Source: Clostridium sp.
Lineage (GTDB): Bacteria; Bacillota; Clostridia; Clostridiales; Clostridiaceae
NCBI RefSeq assembly: GCF_018372875.1
Contig: NZ_JAHAIF010000054.1
Span: forward strand, 1 to 33,034
Length of the DNA: 33,034 nucleotides
Reading direction: 5' to 3'
Of the stretch, positions 14,874 to 23,486 are shown piece after piece. The position numbers and the translations under genes are program-made. The stretch's first letter is position 1. Each line of letters begins with the position of its first letter. The notes beneath the pieces are model-generated. The model saw only the letters and a program-made list of their open reading frames with translations. It was not told the origin of the DNA and did no database searches.

Positions 14874-16094
14874 CTATGCTAATTCAATTTTATTATAATT
14901 CTTTTTACCTCTTTTTATTAAAGCAGAACCGTCTTTAAAGTCTTCTTCTGTTAATACTCTAGATACCTCAACAACCTTTTCGCCATTAATTGACAATCCA
15001 CCTTGTTGAATTAATCTTCTTCCTTCTGACTTAGATGGAACTATCTTATTGTTAGCTAAAACATCAAGAAGTGAAGTTCCTAGTACATCTCTTGATACAG
15101 TAACTGTTGGAACATTGCTCATATCTGCTCCACCAGAGAATAAAGCATTAGCTGCATCTTGAGCTTTTTTAGCTTCCTCTTCTCCATGAACTAACTTAGT
15201 TACTTCATATGCAAGAACCTTCTTAGCTTCATTTATTTGAGCACCTTCAAGTGAACCAAGTCTTCTTACTTCATCCATTGGTAAGAATGTTAATAACGCT
15301 AAACACTTTTCTACATCTGCATCATCAACATTTCTCCAGTATTGATAGAAATCAAATGGTGATGTTTTTTCAGCATCTAACCATAAAGCTCCCCCTACTG
15401 TTTTTCCCATTTTTTGACCTTGGCTGTTAGTTAATAAAGTACAAGTCATTGCAAAAGCTTCTCCTTGTGCCTTTCTTCTAACAAGCTCAACACCAGCAAT
15501 CATATTAGACCATTGATCGTCTCCACCTAATTGCATTTTACAGCCATATTTTTGATTTAATACGTAAAAATCATATCCTTGCATTAGCATATAGTTAAAT
15601 TCTAAGAAAGATAATCCCTTTTCTAATCTTTGTTTAAAACATTCCGCTGATAACATTCTATTTACAGAGAAGTGAGTACCAACATCTCTTAAGAAATCAA
15701 CATAGTTAAGATTTAATAACCAATCTCCATTATTTACTAATATAGCTTTATCATCTGAGAAGTCTATGAATCTTTCCATTTGCTTCTTAATAGAATCAAC
15801 ATTATGTTGTATTTGCTCTTTTGTAAGCATCTTTCTCATATCAGTTTTACCACTTGGGTCTCCTACCATAGCAGTTCCACCACCAAGTAAAGCAATTGGT
15901 CTATGTCCAGCTCTTTGCATGTGAGCCATAAACATTAACGCTATAAAATGACCAACATGTAAACTATCAGCTGTTGGATCAAATCCTATATAAAAAGTTA
16001 TTTTCTCCTTTTCTAGCAACTCTCTTGTTTCCGCTTCATGAGTAAATTGCTTTATGTATCCACGATCCAATAACTCATCTAATACATTAGACAT
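14874..16094 (-). CDS. tyrS: Tyrosyl-tRNA synthetase
   Basis: Class I aminoacyl-tRNA synthetase charging tRNA-Tyr. The protein (406 residues from the chosen start) has the HIGH-like motif HVGHF, the KMSKS-like motif KMGKT, the tyrosine-pocket segments [12 protein letters not shown] and [11 protein letters not shown], and a C-terminal S4 RNA-binding domain ([19 protein letters not shown] in two parts). Upstream in-frame codons reach 16127, but AGGAGGT lies 6 bases before the ATG at 16094, which gives the usual N-terminus [10 protein letters not shown] near-consensus promoter lies about 45 bases upstream, so there is no room for a T-box leader. Confidence 0.97.
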   Translation of the reverse strand: MSNVLDELLDRGYIKQFTHEAETRELLEKEKITFYIGFDPTADSLHVGHFIALMFMAHMQRAGHRPIALLGGGTAMVGDPSGKTDMRKMLTKEQIQHNVDSIKKQMERFIDFSDDKAILVNNGDWLLNLNYVDFLRDVGTHFSVNRMLSAECFKQRLEKGLSFLEFNYMLMQGYDFYVLNQKYGCKMQLGGDDQWSNMIAGVELVRRKAQGEAFAMTCTLLTNSQGQKMGKTVGGALWLDAEKTSPFDFYQYWRNVDDADVEKCLALLTFLPMDEVRRLGSLEGAQINEAKKVLAYEVTKLVHGEEEAKKAQDAANALFSGGADMSNVPTVTVSRDVLGTSLLDVLANNKIVPSKSEGRRLIQQGGLSINGEKVVEVSRVLTEEDFKDGSALIKRGKKNYNKIELA

Positions 16095-16139
16095 TTTTTT
16101 ACCTCCTAATACAATTCCATTTTTCAATATATATTTATT

Positions 16140-16168
16140 AGTATAACCTTAATGACCTCTTTTATCAA
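16140..16168 (-). promoter_or_regulatory. Sigma-A promoter of tyrS
   Basis: On the minus strand TTGATA (16163-16168) and TATACT (16140-16145) are separated by exactly 17 bases. Transcription should begin near 16133, giving a leader of about 40 bases. Confidence 0.8.
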
Positions 16169-16178
16169 GAAAGAAAAA

Positions 16179-16202
16179 GAGAGGGCTTCCCCCTCTCTTT
16201 TA
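16179..16202 (-). terminator. Terminator of the small P-loop protein gene
   Basis: GAGAGGG and CCCTCTC pair around a short loop, followed on the minus strand by TTTTT. It lies just upstream of the tyrS promoter. Confidence 0.8.
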
Positions 16203-16236
16203 AACCTAATCTATATAAAACGTAATTGTTTTCATT

Positions 16237-16647
16237 TTAAGCGACGTATTCTTTAATAAACTCTGGTATCTCTTCCTCTGCATAATTAATATTCATATAC
16301 ACATTAAAATTGTATTTATTTGATAAATCATATATTTTTTTAAATAAATAAGCTGTATCCTTTATACCACATGAAACAATGTTTAAAACCCCATCAATAT
16401 AGATATTTTCTATATCATAGTTTTCTGAAATAATCCCACAAATCAAACCATAGAAACTTTCACAATCCATTATGCCAAATTCCTCTGTTGATATAAATCT
16501 AATCCTTCTGTCCACCTGCCTAATGTAACTGGAATCATCATCAATATAAACTGAATCCCCCTTAGATCTTAATAACTGGCCATTTGCTAAATCAATTAGC
16601 TTCTTAGTTTTTCCTGAGCCTCTCTTGTTACAAAATACTTGAATCAT
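16237..16647 (-). CDS. Small P-loop NTPase of unknown function
   Basis: The 136-residue protein begins MIQVFCNKRGSGKTKKLIDLAN, so it has a Walker A-type GSGKT within the first 15 residues, and an IYIDGV stretch near the middle that could act as Walker B. There are no membrane segments or recognisable partner domains. It is much shorter than most P-loop ATPase families and I cannot name it. In-frame codons extend to a GTG at 16656, but AAGGAG is correctly spaced (about 8 bases) only for the ATG at 16647. It is monocistronic, with two small palindromes just upstream and its own terminator. Confidence 0.82.
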   Translation of the reverse strand: MIQVFCNKRGSGKTKKLIDLANGQLLRSKGDSVYIDDDSSYIRQVDRRIRFISTEEFGIMDCESFYGLICGIISENYDIENIYIDGVLNIVSCGIKDTAYLFKKIYDLSNKYNFNVYMNINYAEEEIPEFIKEYVA

Positions 16648-16673
16648 TAGGACCACTCCTTATTTATTTTTTT

Positions 16674-16696
16674 ACGATATAAATCGTTAGACTAAC
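16674..16696. promoter_or_regulatory. Two adjoining palindromes upstream of the P-loop gene
   Basis: ACGAT-ATAA-ATCGT (16674-16687) and GTTAG-A-CTAAC (16686-16696) adjoin, ending about 26 bases upstream of the start codon. They are candidate operator half-sites or a leader hairpin; no known motif is matched. The rest of the 394-base gap 16648-17041 holds only a doubtful 38-codon frame (16862-16978, minus, no ribosome binding site) and the hairpin at 17011-17040. Confidence 0.35.
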
Positions 16697-17010
16697 CATA
16701 TAATATTCAGAATACTTTTGTAATTTAAATTAAAAATATCCTTTTTCTAATACATAAAAAATACTACCCTAATCCCCTAATTTATTACCACCTCTATACA
16801 GTTATTAATTTCCAAATAATCACTTCATATACAGCTACATTTTCACCAATTCTATTTCACCTTAAACAGGATAATATTTATCAACACAAATTATACCTGC
16901 ACTTTCTGTCAGGAAACTTTTATCATCCTTACTAATATATATTCCCATTTTTTTAAAATATTTATCATTTAAATTCATATTTAAAAATCTATTTTACTTA
17001 TATGCAATGA

Positions 17011-17040
17011 AAGCACTCCTATAAATAAGAGTGCTTTTTT
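17011..17040. terminator. Terminator hairpin after the diguanylate cyclase gene
   Basis: AAGCACTC (17011-17018) pairs with GAGTGCTT (17029-17036). The long T run is on the plus strand, although the adjacent gene ends here on the minus strand, where only TTTCATT follows. It may act in both directions. Confidence 0.6.
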
Positions 17041-17041
17041 T

Positions 17042-18121
17042 CTACTTCAAAAAATCTGATATTAATACCATATTCTTTCCCATTGCTTTACTTCTATATA
17101 AAAACTTATCTGCTACTTTTATTACTTCATTTATATCTTTTCCATCATTAGGATAATATCCTATACCAAAACTCGCTGTAACACTTCTTGCTACATTGTC
17201 TTTTATAACTTTATTATTCTCAACACACTCTCTTATGGCTTCTATTCTATTATAAACATCCATTACACTTAAGACGTTGTTAATATATATTATAATCTCT
17301 TCACCACCATAACGTGCTATTATATCATCAGGTTCTAACATACTTTTTATTACTTCAGTTGTTCTAATTAATATTTCATCTCCAAATTGATGACCATATG
17401 TATCATTAAACTTTTTGAAGTTATCTAAGTCAACCATTACTATTGCATATTCTTTACCTGGATTTTCTTTATTACGCTTTTCTACAACTTGAAAAAAACA
17501 CTTCCTGTTATATACTCCAAGTAATGGGTCCATTTTTGCAGTCTGCTGTAACTCCCTATAAAGCATAGAATTTTCTATTGCAACAGCAATTTGATTTGCT
17601 ATTGACCTTAAAAACTTTTCATGCTCTAAATCTAGGAAATTAAAAACGCTATGTTCTACAACTATGAAACCTATAAATTTATCCCTAATTTTTATAGGCA
17701 TTCCCATTGCTGATCGTATTTCTAAATCATATTCACTATAGACTCTAATTGGATCTTTAGAATTTATAAGATAGCTCTTTCCTACTCTTATATAATTATA
17801 TTCATCACTACTCCAACAAATATCCTTCTCTTTTATATTAGTAGCTTTAACCACTAACTCACCATTTTCCTCTAGTAAAATTGTTGATTTAGAAACGCCC
17901 AATAAACCAAGAACCATATCATTTATCATAGCAATTAGATTTTCATCACTTAAAAATGAATTTATGTATTTGCTTATTTCAACAATATTTGTTAAAGCAT
18001 TCATATCTTTTTCTAATTTCATATTTCTATTAGATAACTTTTGTATTTGCAGTTCAACAAAACTTTGATATGTTTCATATTCTTTCTTTAGCTTCTCATA
18101 TCTTTCTTTATATTCTCCCAT
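17042..18121 (-). CDS. Diguanylate cyclase with GAF domain
   Basis: Likely makes cyclic di-GMP from two GTP. From the chosen start (359 residues) there is an N-terminal coiled coil (about 5-45), a GAF domain (about 50-185) and a C-terminal GGDEF domain (about 195-355) with an active-site GGEEI at 272-276 and the metal-binding D231 in VDLDNFKKFND. The inhibitory RxxD site normally a few residues before GGDEF is replaced by EPDD, so product inhibition is probably absent. There is no membrane segment, so the GAF domain should sense a cytosolic signal. In-frame codons run to 18181, but AGGTGGGG precedes the ATG at 18121. Confidence 0.92.
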   Translation of the reverse strand: MGEYKERYEKLKKEYETYQSFVELQIQKLSNRNMKLEKDMNALTNIVEISKYINSFLSDENLIAMINDMVLGLLGVSKSTILLEENGELVVKATNIKEKDICWSSDEYNYIRVGKSYLINSKDPIRVYSEYDLEIRSAMGMPIKIRDKFIGFIVVEHSVFNFLDLEHEKFLRSIANQIAVAIENSMLYRELQQTAKMDPLLGVYNRKCFFQVVEKRNKENPGKEYAIVMVDLDNFKKFNDTYGHQFGDEILIRTTEVIKSMLEPDDIIARYGGEEIIIYINNVLSVMDVYNRIEAIRECVENNKVIKDNVARSVTASFGIGYYPNDGKDINEVIKVADKFLYRSKAMGKNMVLISDFLK

Positions 18122-18257
18122 TTTAACACCCCACCTAATATGGATGGAAACTATAATATAATTCAAGTACTCCATATACATATTATAATACTTTATTTAC
18201 CATTTATTTTCAATAATATCTAATTTTTTATTAAAATTTCTTTTAATTATATAATTT

Positions 18258-19373
18258 TTATAAGCTATCTCTAACTAAACTGCTTCCATCTATCACTAGG
18301 TCAATATTTAAATTTAATTCTGTGGAGCCTAATATATCTTCAACACTATTTTGGGGATAATATTCATCTACTAACCTCCTAACTCCTAATATATCTATTC
18401 CTTTTTCCTTATAATTCTTAAAGAAATCATTTAAATATATCTTTATTTTTTCTTCTTCATCAACTTTTAAAGTTTCTAAAGCTTCTTCATCAACAATTAA
18501 GCTTCCTTGTATTTCACCTATAGATACCTTTAAATTTATATTCTTTTCTAATATTACTTTATCTCCATCTATTCTTACCTTTGTCTCAAGATTATCTTCT
18601 AATATATCTAATGTAACAAACTTATCTTTTTCATCTGGATTAGGAATTTCTAAAGTACCATCATTTACTCTCCTAGTTAAAAGATTGTAACTTACTGCAT
18701 CCTTTTGTTCTAATCTATCTATCATATGGTTATCTTTCATTATAACTCCACCATTTAACTCTATTTTCTTATCTAAGGCATCATCATTTATAATAAAAGC
18801 ACCCATATAGCTTATATTGCTTCCCACTAAGCTTTTTGTTATATAATCATTAACATTTGCACTAATTACTTTTGCATTACTTCTATTTTTCTCTACTAGT
18901 TGATCTAAATATAATCCAAGATATTCTTCATCATTGCTAGTAACATCTAACAAAGTATTTATATCTCCAAAATACGTAAACATATAGGGTTTAAACCCAA
19001 ACTCTTGATCATTATTAATTAAGTCTATATACTTTTTCACACCTTTTCTTGCTGCTTGTTCTGTAAATATATAAGCTCTTACTTGACTAAAGTTTATTCT
19101 ATTACTTGACTTTACATTCATTTCCCTAATAGCTTCTAATGAAGTTTTACCTGTTCCCTTAAAGATAATTCGTCTACCTTTATCTGAACTTTCATTGGCA
19201 TTTCTATATGGTCTTACACAGTCTATGTATAAAATTACATTATCGTATTCATCTCTATCAAATATTATTGATGTTGCAAATGTAATTTTATTTATTTCTC
19301 TATAGTTAAAACAACCTATAAATAAAATTGAAAAGATAATAATAGATAAAATGCTAGCTAGTTTTCTTTTCAT
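18258..19373 (-). CDS. gerKC: Spore germinant receptor lipoprotein subunit GerKC (Ger(x)C family)
   Basis: The 371-residue protein has a lipoprotein signal peptide (MKRKLASILSIIIFSILF then lipobox FIGC, cysteine near 22) and the Ger(x)C family start YREINKITFATSIIFDRD. It would be the C subunit of a GerA-type germinant receptor, anchored on the outside of the spore inner membrane. It overlaps the end of the gerKA gene by 20 bases, with its own strong GGGAGGGG ribosome binding site inside gerKA, so the two are co-transcribed. The family match is clear; the K designation rests on the divergent arrangement with gerKB. Confidence 0.9.
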   Translation of the reverse strand: MKRKLASILSIIIFSILFIGCFNYREINKITFATSIIFDRDEYDNVILYIDCVRPYRNANESSDKGRRIIFKGTGKTSLEAIREMNVKSSNRINFSQVRAYIFTEQAARKGVKKYIDLINNDQEFGFKPYMFTYFGDINTLLDVTSNDEEYLGLYLDQLVEKNRSNAKVISANVNDYITKSLVGSNISYMGAFIINDDALDKKIELNGGVIMKDNHMIDRLEQKDAVSYNLLTRRVNDGTLEIPNPDEKDKFVTLDILEDNLETKVRIDGDKVILEKNINLKVSIGEIQGSLIVDEEALETLKVDEEEKIKIYLNDFFKNYKEKGIDILGVRRLVDEYYPQNSVEDILGSTELNLNIDLVIDGSSLVRDSL

Positions 19374-20775
19374 TATTATCTTCCCCTCCCTTTTCTACTA
19401 CATGTTGTGATATATGCCTTAAATCGCCTCTAAATATAATATCTTTAAACTTATATGTTTCTATGCTACCAAGAGGGAACAAATAAGAATATCCCCCAGT
19501 ATCTAAATCTGCTAATTTTGCAATTAAAACTAACGCCACTATAAAGAATCCTGGCAATCCAAACATAGAACTTACTACAGTTATAATAAGAGACCATATG
19601 GACATAGCTCCATATAACTTAGGTGTTAAGAAATAACTTAATGTACTAATTGCTACTACAATTATTGTTATTCTTGAAGCTATACCTGCGCCAACTACAG
19701 CATCACCTAATATTAAACCTGCAACTATACTCATTGCTCCACCAATTGGCTGCGGAAGCCTTAATCCTGCTTCCTTTATTAATTGAAAGGCCACCATCAT
19801 GATTAATACCTCTACTATTGTAGGTAATGGAACTCCAGCTCTAGAAACAGCTAACCTAAATACAAATAAGGATGGTATTAATGCAAAATGATGAGTTAAA
19901 ATTGCAACATACAAACCTGGCATAAATGTAGCTAAGAAAAATGCAATCCACCTAATTACCCTTGTGAAATTCACAAAATATTTATTTAAGTAGTAATCGT
20001 CTGGTGCTTGAAAGTTTTCTAAAAAGAAATATGGTACAGTTATAACAAATGGAGTACCATCAACTAATATGGCAACTCTTCCTTCTAACATTTTAGCTGC
20101 TACTTCATCTGGCTTTTCAGTATATCCTACTGTATCAAATACACTTTTCTTCTTTCTAAGAGCATCTTCAATATAATTAGTATCTAATATAAATTTTAAA
20201 TCTAATTTATTTACTATCTCTTTTACATGATCAATTAAATAGTCTGGTGCAATTCCTTTTATATAAGAAATACAGACAACAGTTTGACTCTTATTACCCA
20301 CATATATAGGTTCAAACTTTAAATCAGAGTTTTTTATTTTTCTTCTAATTAAAGAAACATTATCTACAAATAATTCTGTAAACCCTTCTCTTGGTCCTTT
20401 AACTACTGACTCTGTAACTGGTATACCTACCCCTCTTCTTACAAAACCTTTAACTTCGCAATAAATTATTTTTTCATGGTCATTAAATAATAAAACCACG
20501 TCTCCTGATAATACATGCAAAATTGCATCTTCAACATCCTTTGCGTAGTTTGCAATATTTATCCCTAAAACATTAGGAATTACATCTTCCACGCTCCAAC
20601 ATTTATAATCTTTCTTACCTAAAGGCGTAACAATATACTCACTTATAAATTGAGTACTACATAAGTCATCTATAAAGACTAAAGTGCATAATCCTAATGA
20701 AGTCATAATCTCCCTATATTTTACGTCAAATGCACCCTCAAATCTCTTTTTCACATATTCTATATCTTTTTTCAT
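19354..20775 (-). CDS. gerKA: Spore germinant receptor subunit GerKA (GerA family)
   Basis: Membrane-bound A subunit of a GerA-type nutrient germinant receptor. The protein (473 residues) has an N-terminal soluble domain (about 1-230), the conserved segments GRVAILVDGTPFVITVPYFF and DDYY near 230-265, and then about five membrane segments, including LRLPQPIGGAMSIVAGLILG with its conserved PQPIG. Several in-frame starts lie close together; the ATG at 20775 has GGGTGA about 5 bases upstream and is preferred over the ATG at 20781. It is divergent from gerKB across 93 bases. Forespore sigma-G control is expected from the family, but I could not identify a convincing site. Confidence 0.92.
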   Translation of the reverse strand: MKKDIEYVKKRFEGAFDVKYREIMTSLGLCTLVFIDDLCSTQFISEYIVTPLGKKDYKCWSVEDVIPNVLGINIANYAKDVEDAILHVLSGDVVLLFNDHEKIIYCEVKGFVRRGVGIPVTESVVKGPREGFTELFVDNVSLIRRKIKNSDLKFEPIYVGNKSQTVVCISYIKGIAPDYLIDHVKEIVNKLDLKFILDTNYIEDALRKKKSVFDTVGYTEKPDEVAAKMLEGRVAILVDGTPFVITVPYFFLENFQAPDDYYLNKYFVNFTRVIRWIAFFLATFMPGLYVAILTHHFALIPSLFVFRLAVSRAGVPLPTIVEVLIMMVAFQLIKEAGLRLPQPIGGAMSIVAGLILGDAVVGAGIASRITIIVVAISTLSYFLTPKLYGAMSIWSLIITVVSSMFGLPGFFIVALVLIAKLADLDTGGYSYLFPLGSIETYKFKDIIFRGDLRHISQHVVEKGGEDNNEKKTS

Positions 20776-20868
20776 AAGCATCACCCAAAGATATTATTCC
20801 TCTATGAAGGTTTAATATTCCCTTTTTTGTTAATACTAATGTTGAATTAAAAGGAGGCAGTATTAATT

Positions 20869-21951
20869 ATGGATAAATTATCAAGTAAACATTTTATGTT
20901 TTTTATATTAGGATGTAGCATGATAGCCCTTAGAAGCTATAGCTCTATATTTGTCCGCTTAGGGGGAAGAGATACTTGGATTATTGCTTTTTTTGCTTCA
21001 ATAATTTTTATAGTTATTACAATGTATCTCTTAAATATTTGCATTAAATCTCAAACATTTAATATAAAAGATATTTTCTTTTCATCATCAAATTGGTTGG
21101 GGCAAATATATATGTTTATATTTGCAGTAGGATTATTTTCATGTGCTGTTGAATCTGCTTCTGTAGAGGCAAGTTCTATACACACTAATTTCTTTCTTTC
21201 TACACCTAATTGGTATTGCTTATTGTTTTTGATAATTCCTGCAGCATATATATTAACAAAGCAAATGAACACAATTCTGATATTAGTAATTATTACTGTA
21301 ACACTTACATTAGTTGGGGATGTGGCTTTATTAGCATTAGTAAGTAAATATTTGGATTTTAATTATTTACTTCCAATATTAGGAGAAGGTATGACTAAAG
21401 GAAATTGGATATGCATATTTTTAGTTCTTGGTTCACTTTCTTCAGTAGCTATCTCTTTTCCTTTCTTGAAATTCTTAGCAAAGGAAAAAGGATTGAAAAC
21501 AGATGTTTCTCTTTCTTTAATTATTTGTGTTTCTCTAGTTATAAGTTCACTTATTTCTATAATTACTTTCTTTGGTCCTGCAAGGGCAGGAAACATATTC
21601 TACCCAGAATATGTTGAGGCCCAAAGAGTACAAATTGCACATTTTTTAGAATTTGGTGAGATATTTTATATATTTAGAAGCGTATGCATGTGGTTTATAA
21701 AATATCTATTATCTTCTTATGGAATCCTATTACTATATGAAGATAAAATAAAAAACAAAAAAGTATTTATAGGTATATTCAGTGTTCTTGTTTTCATATG
21801 TTCATGGTACTTAACAGAAAGTCAGTACTTTCTGTTTTATTCACTGAAATTATTGCAAGGATTTTTGCTTATACCATTTATCATAATCCCTGTAGTAGCC
21901 TTTACTACCCATTACTTTAAACACAAAAAATCTGTTAAAATATACAAATAG
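20869..21951 (+). CDS. gerKB: Spore germinant receptor permease-like subunit GerKB (GerB family)
   Basis: The 360-residue protein is highly hydrophobic, with about ten membrane segments and the spore-permease (amino acid/polyamine/cation transporter-like) pattern from MFFILGCSMIALRSYS onward. It would be the B subunit of the receptor made with GerKA and GerKC, implicated in germinant recognition. AAAGGAGGCAG precedes the ATG. Its divergent orientation from gerKA-gerKC is the layout known for the gerK locus of C. perfringens and differs from the gerABC order of Bacillus. Confidence 0.9.
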   Translation: MDKLSSKHFMFFILGCSMIALRSYSSIFVRLGGRDTWIIAFFASIIFIVITMYLLNICIKSQTFNIKDIFFSSSNWLGQIYMFIFAVGLFSCAVESASVEASSIHTNFFLSTPNWYCLLFLIIPAAYILTKQMNTILILVIITVTLTLVGDVALLALVSKYLDFNYLLPILGEGMTKGNWICIFLVLGSLSSVAISFPFLKFLAKEKGLKTDVSLSLIICVSLVISSLISIITFFGPARAGNIFYPEYVEAQRVQIAHFLEFGEIFYIFRSVCMWFIKYLLSSYGILLLYEDKIKNKKVFIGIFSVLVFICSWYLTESQYFLFYSLKLLQGFLLIPFIIIPVVAFTTHYFKHKKSVKIYK

Positions 21952-22031
21952 TTCATTGAATTTAATTCCAATTATGGTATAATAAATATAATAAAAATAA
22001 GTAGGTGTTTTTCTATCGATACTAAGACTTC

Positions 22032-22092
22032 CCTTTAAAATTCAAGAGAGGTATTATTATCAAGTCAAATAATCCTATGAATTTTAAGGAGG
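22032..22092 (+). promoter_or_regulatory. Leader hairpin that buries the ribosome binding site
   Basis: The left arm CCTTTAAAATTCA (22032-22044) pairs with TGAATTTTAAGG (22078-22089) with one bulge. Inside, AGG-T-ATTATT pairs with AATAATCCT (22068-22076). The right arm contains the first bases of the AAGGAGG ribosome binding site (22086-22092) of the zinc-ribbon gene that starts at 22100, so the folded RNA should limit its translation. Confidence 0.55.
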
Positions 22093-22099
22093 TTTATCA

Positions 22100-22261
22100 A
22101 TGGAAGATAAGAATATTATATGTAAAGATTGTGGAAAGGAATTCATATTTACTGTAGGTGAACAAGAATTCTTTAAAGAAAAAGGATTTGAAAATGATCC
22201 TGTAAGATGCCCTGATTGCAGAAGAGCAAGAAAAGCTCAAAAAATGAATTCTAGAAGATAA
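22100..22261 (+). CDS. Small zinc-ribbon protein (53 aa)
   Basis: The protein has CKDC near residues 8-11 and CPDC near 37-40, giving a four-cysteine zinc ribbon, followed by a strongly basic tail RRARKAQKMNSRR. This matches the probable zinc-ribbon family found as small proteins in Firmicutes, sometimes beside cold-shock genes. The basic tail suggests nucleic acid or ribosome binding, which is inference. AAGGAGG lies 7 bases before the ATG, inside a predicted leader hairpin. A strong terminator follows at once, so it is expressed alone. Confidence 0.88.
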   Translation: MEDKNIICKDCGKEFIFTVGEQEFFKEKGFENDPVRCPDCRRARKAQKMNSRR

Positions 22262-22278
22262 TTTAATATGTTTATTTT

Positions 22279-22307
22279 GCTCTAGTCATATTGACTAGAG
22301 CTTTTTT
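22279..22307 (+). terminator. Terminator of the zinc-ribbon gene
   Basis: GCTCTAGTCA pairs with TGACTAGAGC around a short loop and is followed by TTTTTT. The IS91-like element begins immediately after it. Confidence 0.88.
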
Positions 22308-22323
22308 ATAAAAAAGGTGTAGC

Positions 22324-22380
22324 GGATATTTATTTTGCTTGTTCCGTCGCAAGCTCCAAGTCACATCAAAACAAATATCC
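22324..22380. repeat. 57-bp structured terminal repeat, copy 2
   Basis: Same sequence as 4098-4154 except for one base. Paired outer arms (GGATATTT with AAATATCC) enclose a GCTTG/CAAGC hairpin. It lies at the 3' end of the IS91-like element relative to the transposase, as expected for a terminus recognised by an HUH transposase. Confidence 0.85.
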
Positions 22381-22469
22381 ACCCCACGCGTACTAAAGGT
22401 AAGGTTTATAGCTAATTTAAATTTTATAATTTCCTCGTATAATAAAATCAACTTCGTGGACTATGAGTA

Positions 22470-22745
22470 TTAAAATAGCATAGGTTCATCTTCATCAACG
22501 AAGTATGAGCCTTCTTTTATTTTACTTTTTCCTAAGTAATAAAAATCCGCATCACAATTAGGGCACACCATTACTGGCATTCCATTCCTTTTCTTCTCTT
22601 GGCACTCATCATATTCACTTTCACAATATTTATCCATATCTGCAAACTCATCTACGATGTCGGCAGGAGCCCATTCATTATATTTACATTTATAACAATG
22701 ATACTTGTAATATTTTTCTGTGTACTTTACTTCTATTAGGTTCAT
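22470..22745 (-). CDS. Acidic zinc-ribbon protein carried by the IS91-like element
   Basis: The 91-residue protein has CYKC at 17-20 and CPNC near 60-63, so it probably binds zinc, with an acidic stretch between them (VDEFADMDKYCESEYDEC) and an acidic C-terminus. Its ATG has AAAGGA about 8 bases upstream. It overlaps the end of the transposase frame by 56 bases in another register, so it belongs to the element rather than to the host. I do not recognise the family. A role as a transposition accessory factor or DNA-binding regulator is possible but unproven. Confidence 0.7.
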   Translation of the reverse strand: MNLIEVKYTEKYYKYHCYKCKYNEWAPADIVDEFADMDKYCESEYDECQEKKRNGMPVMVCPNCDADFYYLGKSKIKEGSYFVDEDEPMLF

Positions 22746-23376
22746 ATAATATATCCTTTCTATTACTTGATTCCCTAATATTATATATCACACCATAATC
22801 CTTATGCCATATTTTCCATAAGAATTTTTCATTTCCACATCTATTACAACTTAATGGATTTTTATTAAAGTTTTCTATGATTCTTTCTTTCCAACTTTTC
22901 TTTATTTCATTTGCCTTACTCTTTTCTTTCAACAATTCATTAATATTTCTTTGTTTTACAAAATTATAAAGATGTATAATATTTTTAGCTAATTTATTAT
23001 TTCTCCTCGAATATGCACCATATCTTCTAACCATTCTAAATCCTTTTGGAGCTATATGTTGAGTAATCTTACCTATAAAATCTAGCACATCACACTCTAT
23101 AACCTTTTTTTGACCATCATTATGATCTTCATACCAAAATCTTATTCTATTATTCTCGTACTTAATTATTCTATATTCCGCTATCGCGGCTCTCGCAAGA
23201 TATCTACCTATATATTTTACTGCCTGTCTTTTATCATATAATTTTCTCTTTGCGTTTACATAAAAACCTTTAGTATATGTCTTATAAAGATAGCTAATTA
23301 GTCTTCTAGTTTTATTAGAATTTTTATCTATAGCACCTTCTGTTACTAAAGCATGCACATGTGGATTCCACTTCAA
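22690..23376 (-). pseudogene. IS91-like transposase, catalytic C-terminal part
   Basis: This frame carries the HUH motif (NPHVHALV, with HVH) at its start and the double-tyrosine motif YIGRY (Y-x3-Y) about 50 residues later, as in Y2 transposases of the IS91 family. Its first ATG (MKWNPHVHAL) is internal: the same frame continues upstream as KKKSSNFEVGVISVLHTFGG to about 23500, where a -1 shift in the run of six A residues (T6 at 23499-23504) joins it to the zinc-binding part. A ribosomal or transcriptional slip could make an active protein; otherwise the gene is broken by one base. Confidence 0.75.
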
Positions 23377-23486
23377 ATCTCCTCCGAATGTATGTAATAC
23401 GGAAATTACTCCAACTTCAAAATTTGAACTTTTCTTTTTGTTATACCAATAATTAATTACTTCATATACTCCATCTTGAAGCTCTT

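Noticed and set aside
16095..16236. T-box riboswitch upstream of tyrS
   Set aside because: The -35/-10 promoter at 16140-16168 and a terminator belonging to the previous gene leave a leader of only about 40 bases.
16862..16978. 38-codon minus-strand frame (begins MNLNDKYFKK) in the 394-base gap
   Set aside because: No ribosome binding site precedes it and no promoter is clear; kept only as a remark in the gap description.
20776..20868. Sigma-G promoters between gerKA and gerKB
   Set aside because: Partial -10-like matches (AATACTA, GAATATTA) occur, but no -35 element lies at the correct distance, so none was called.
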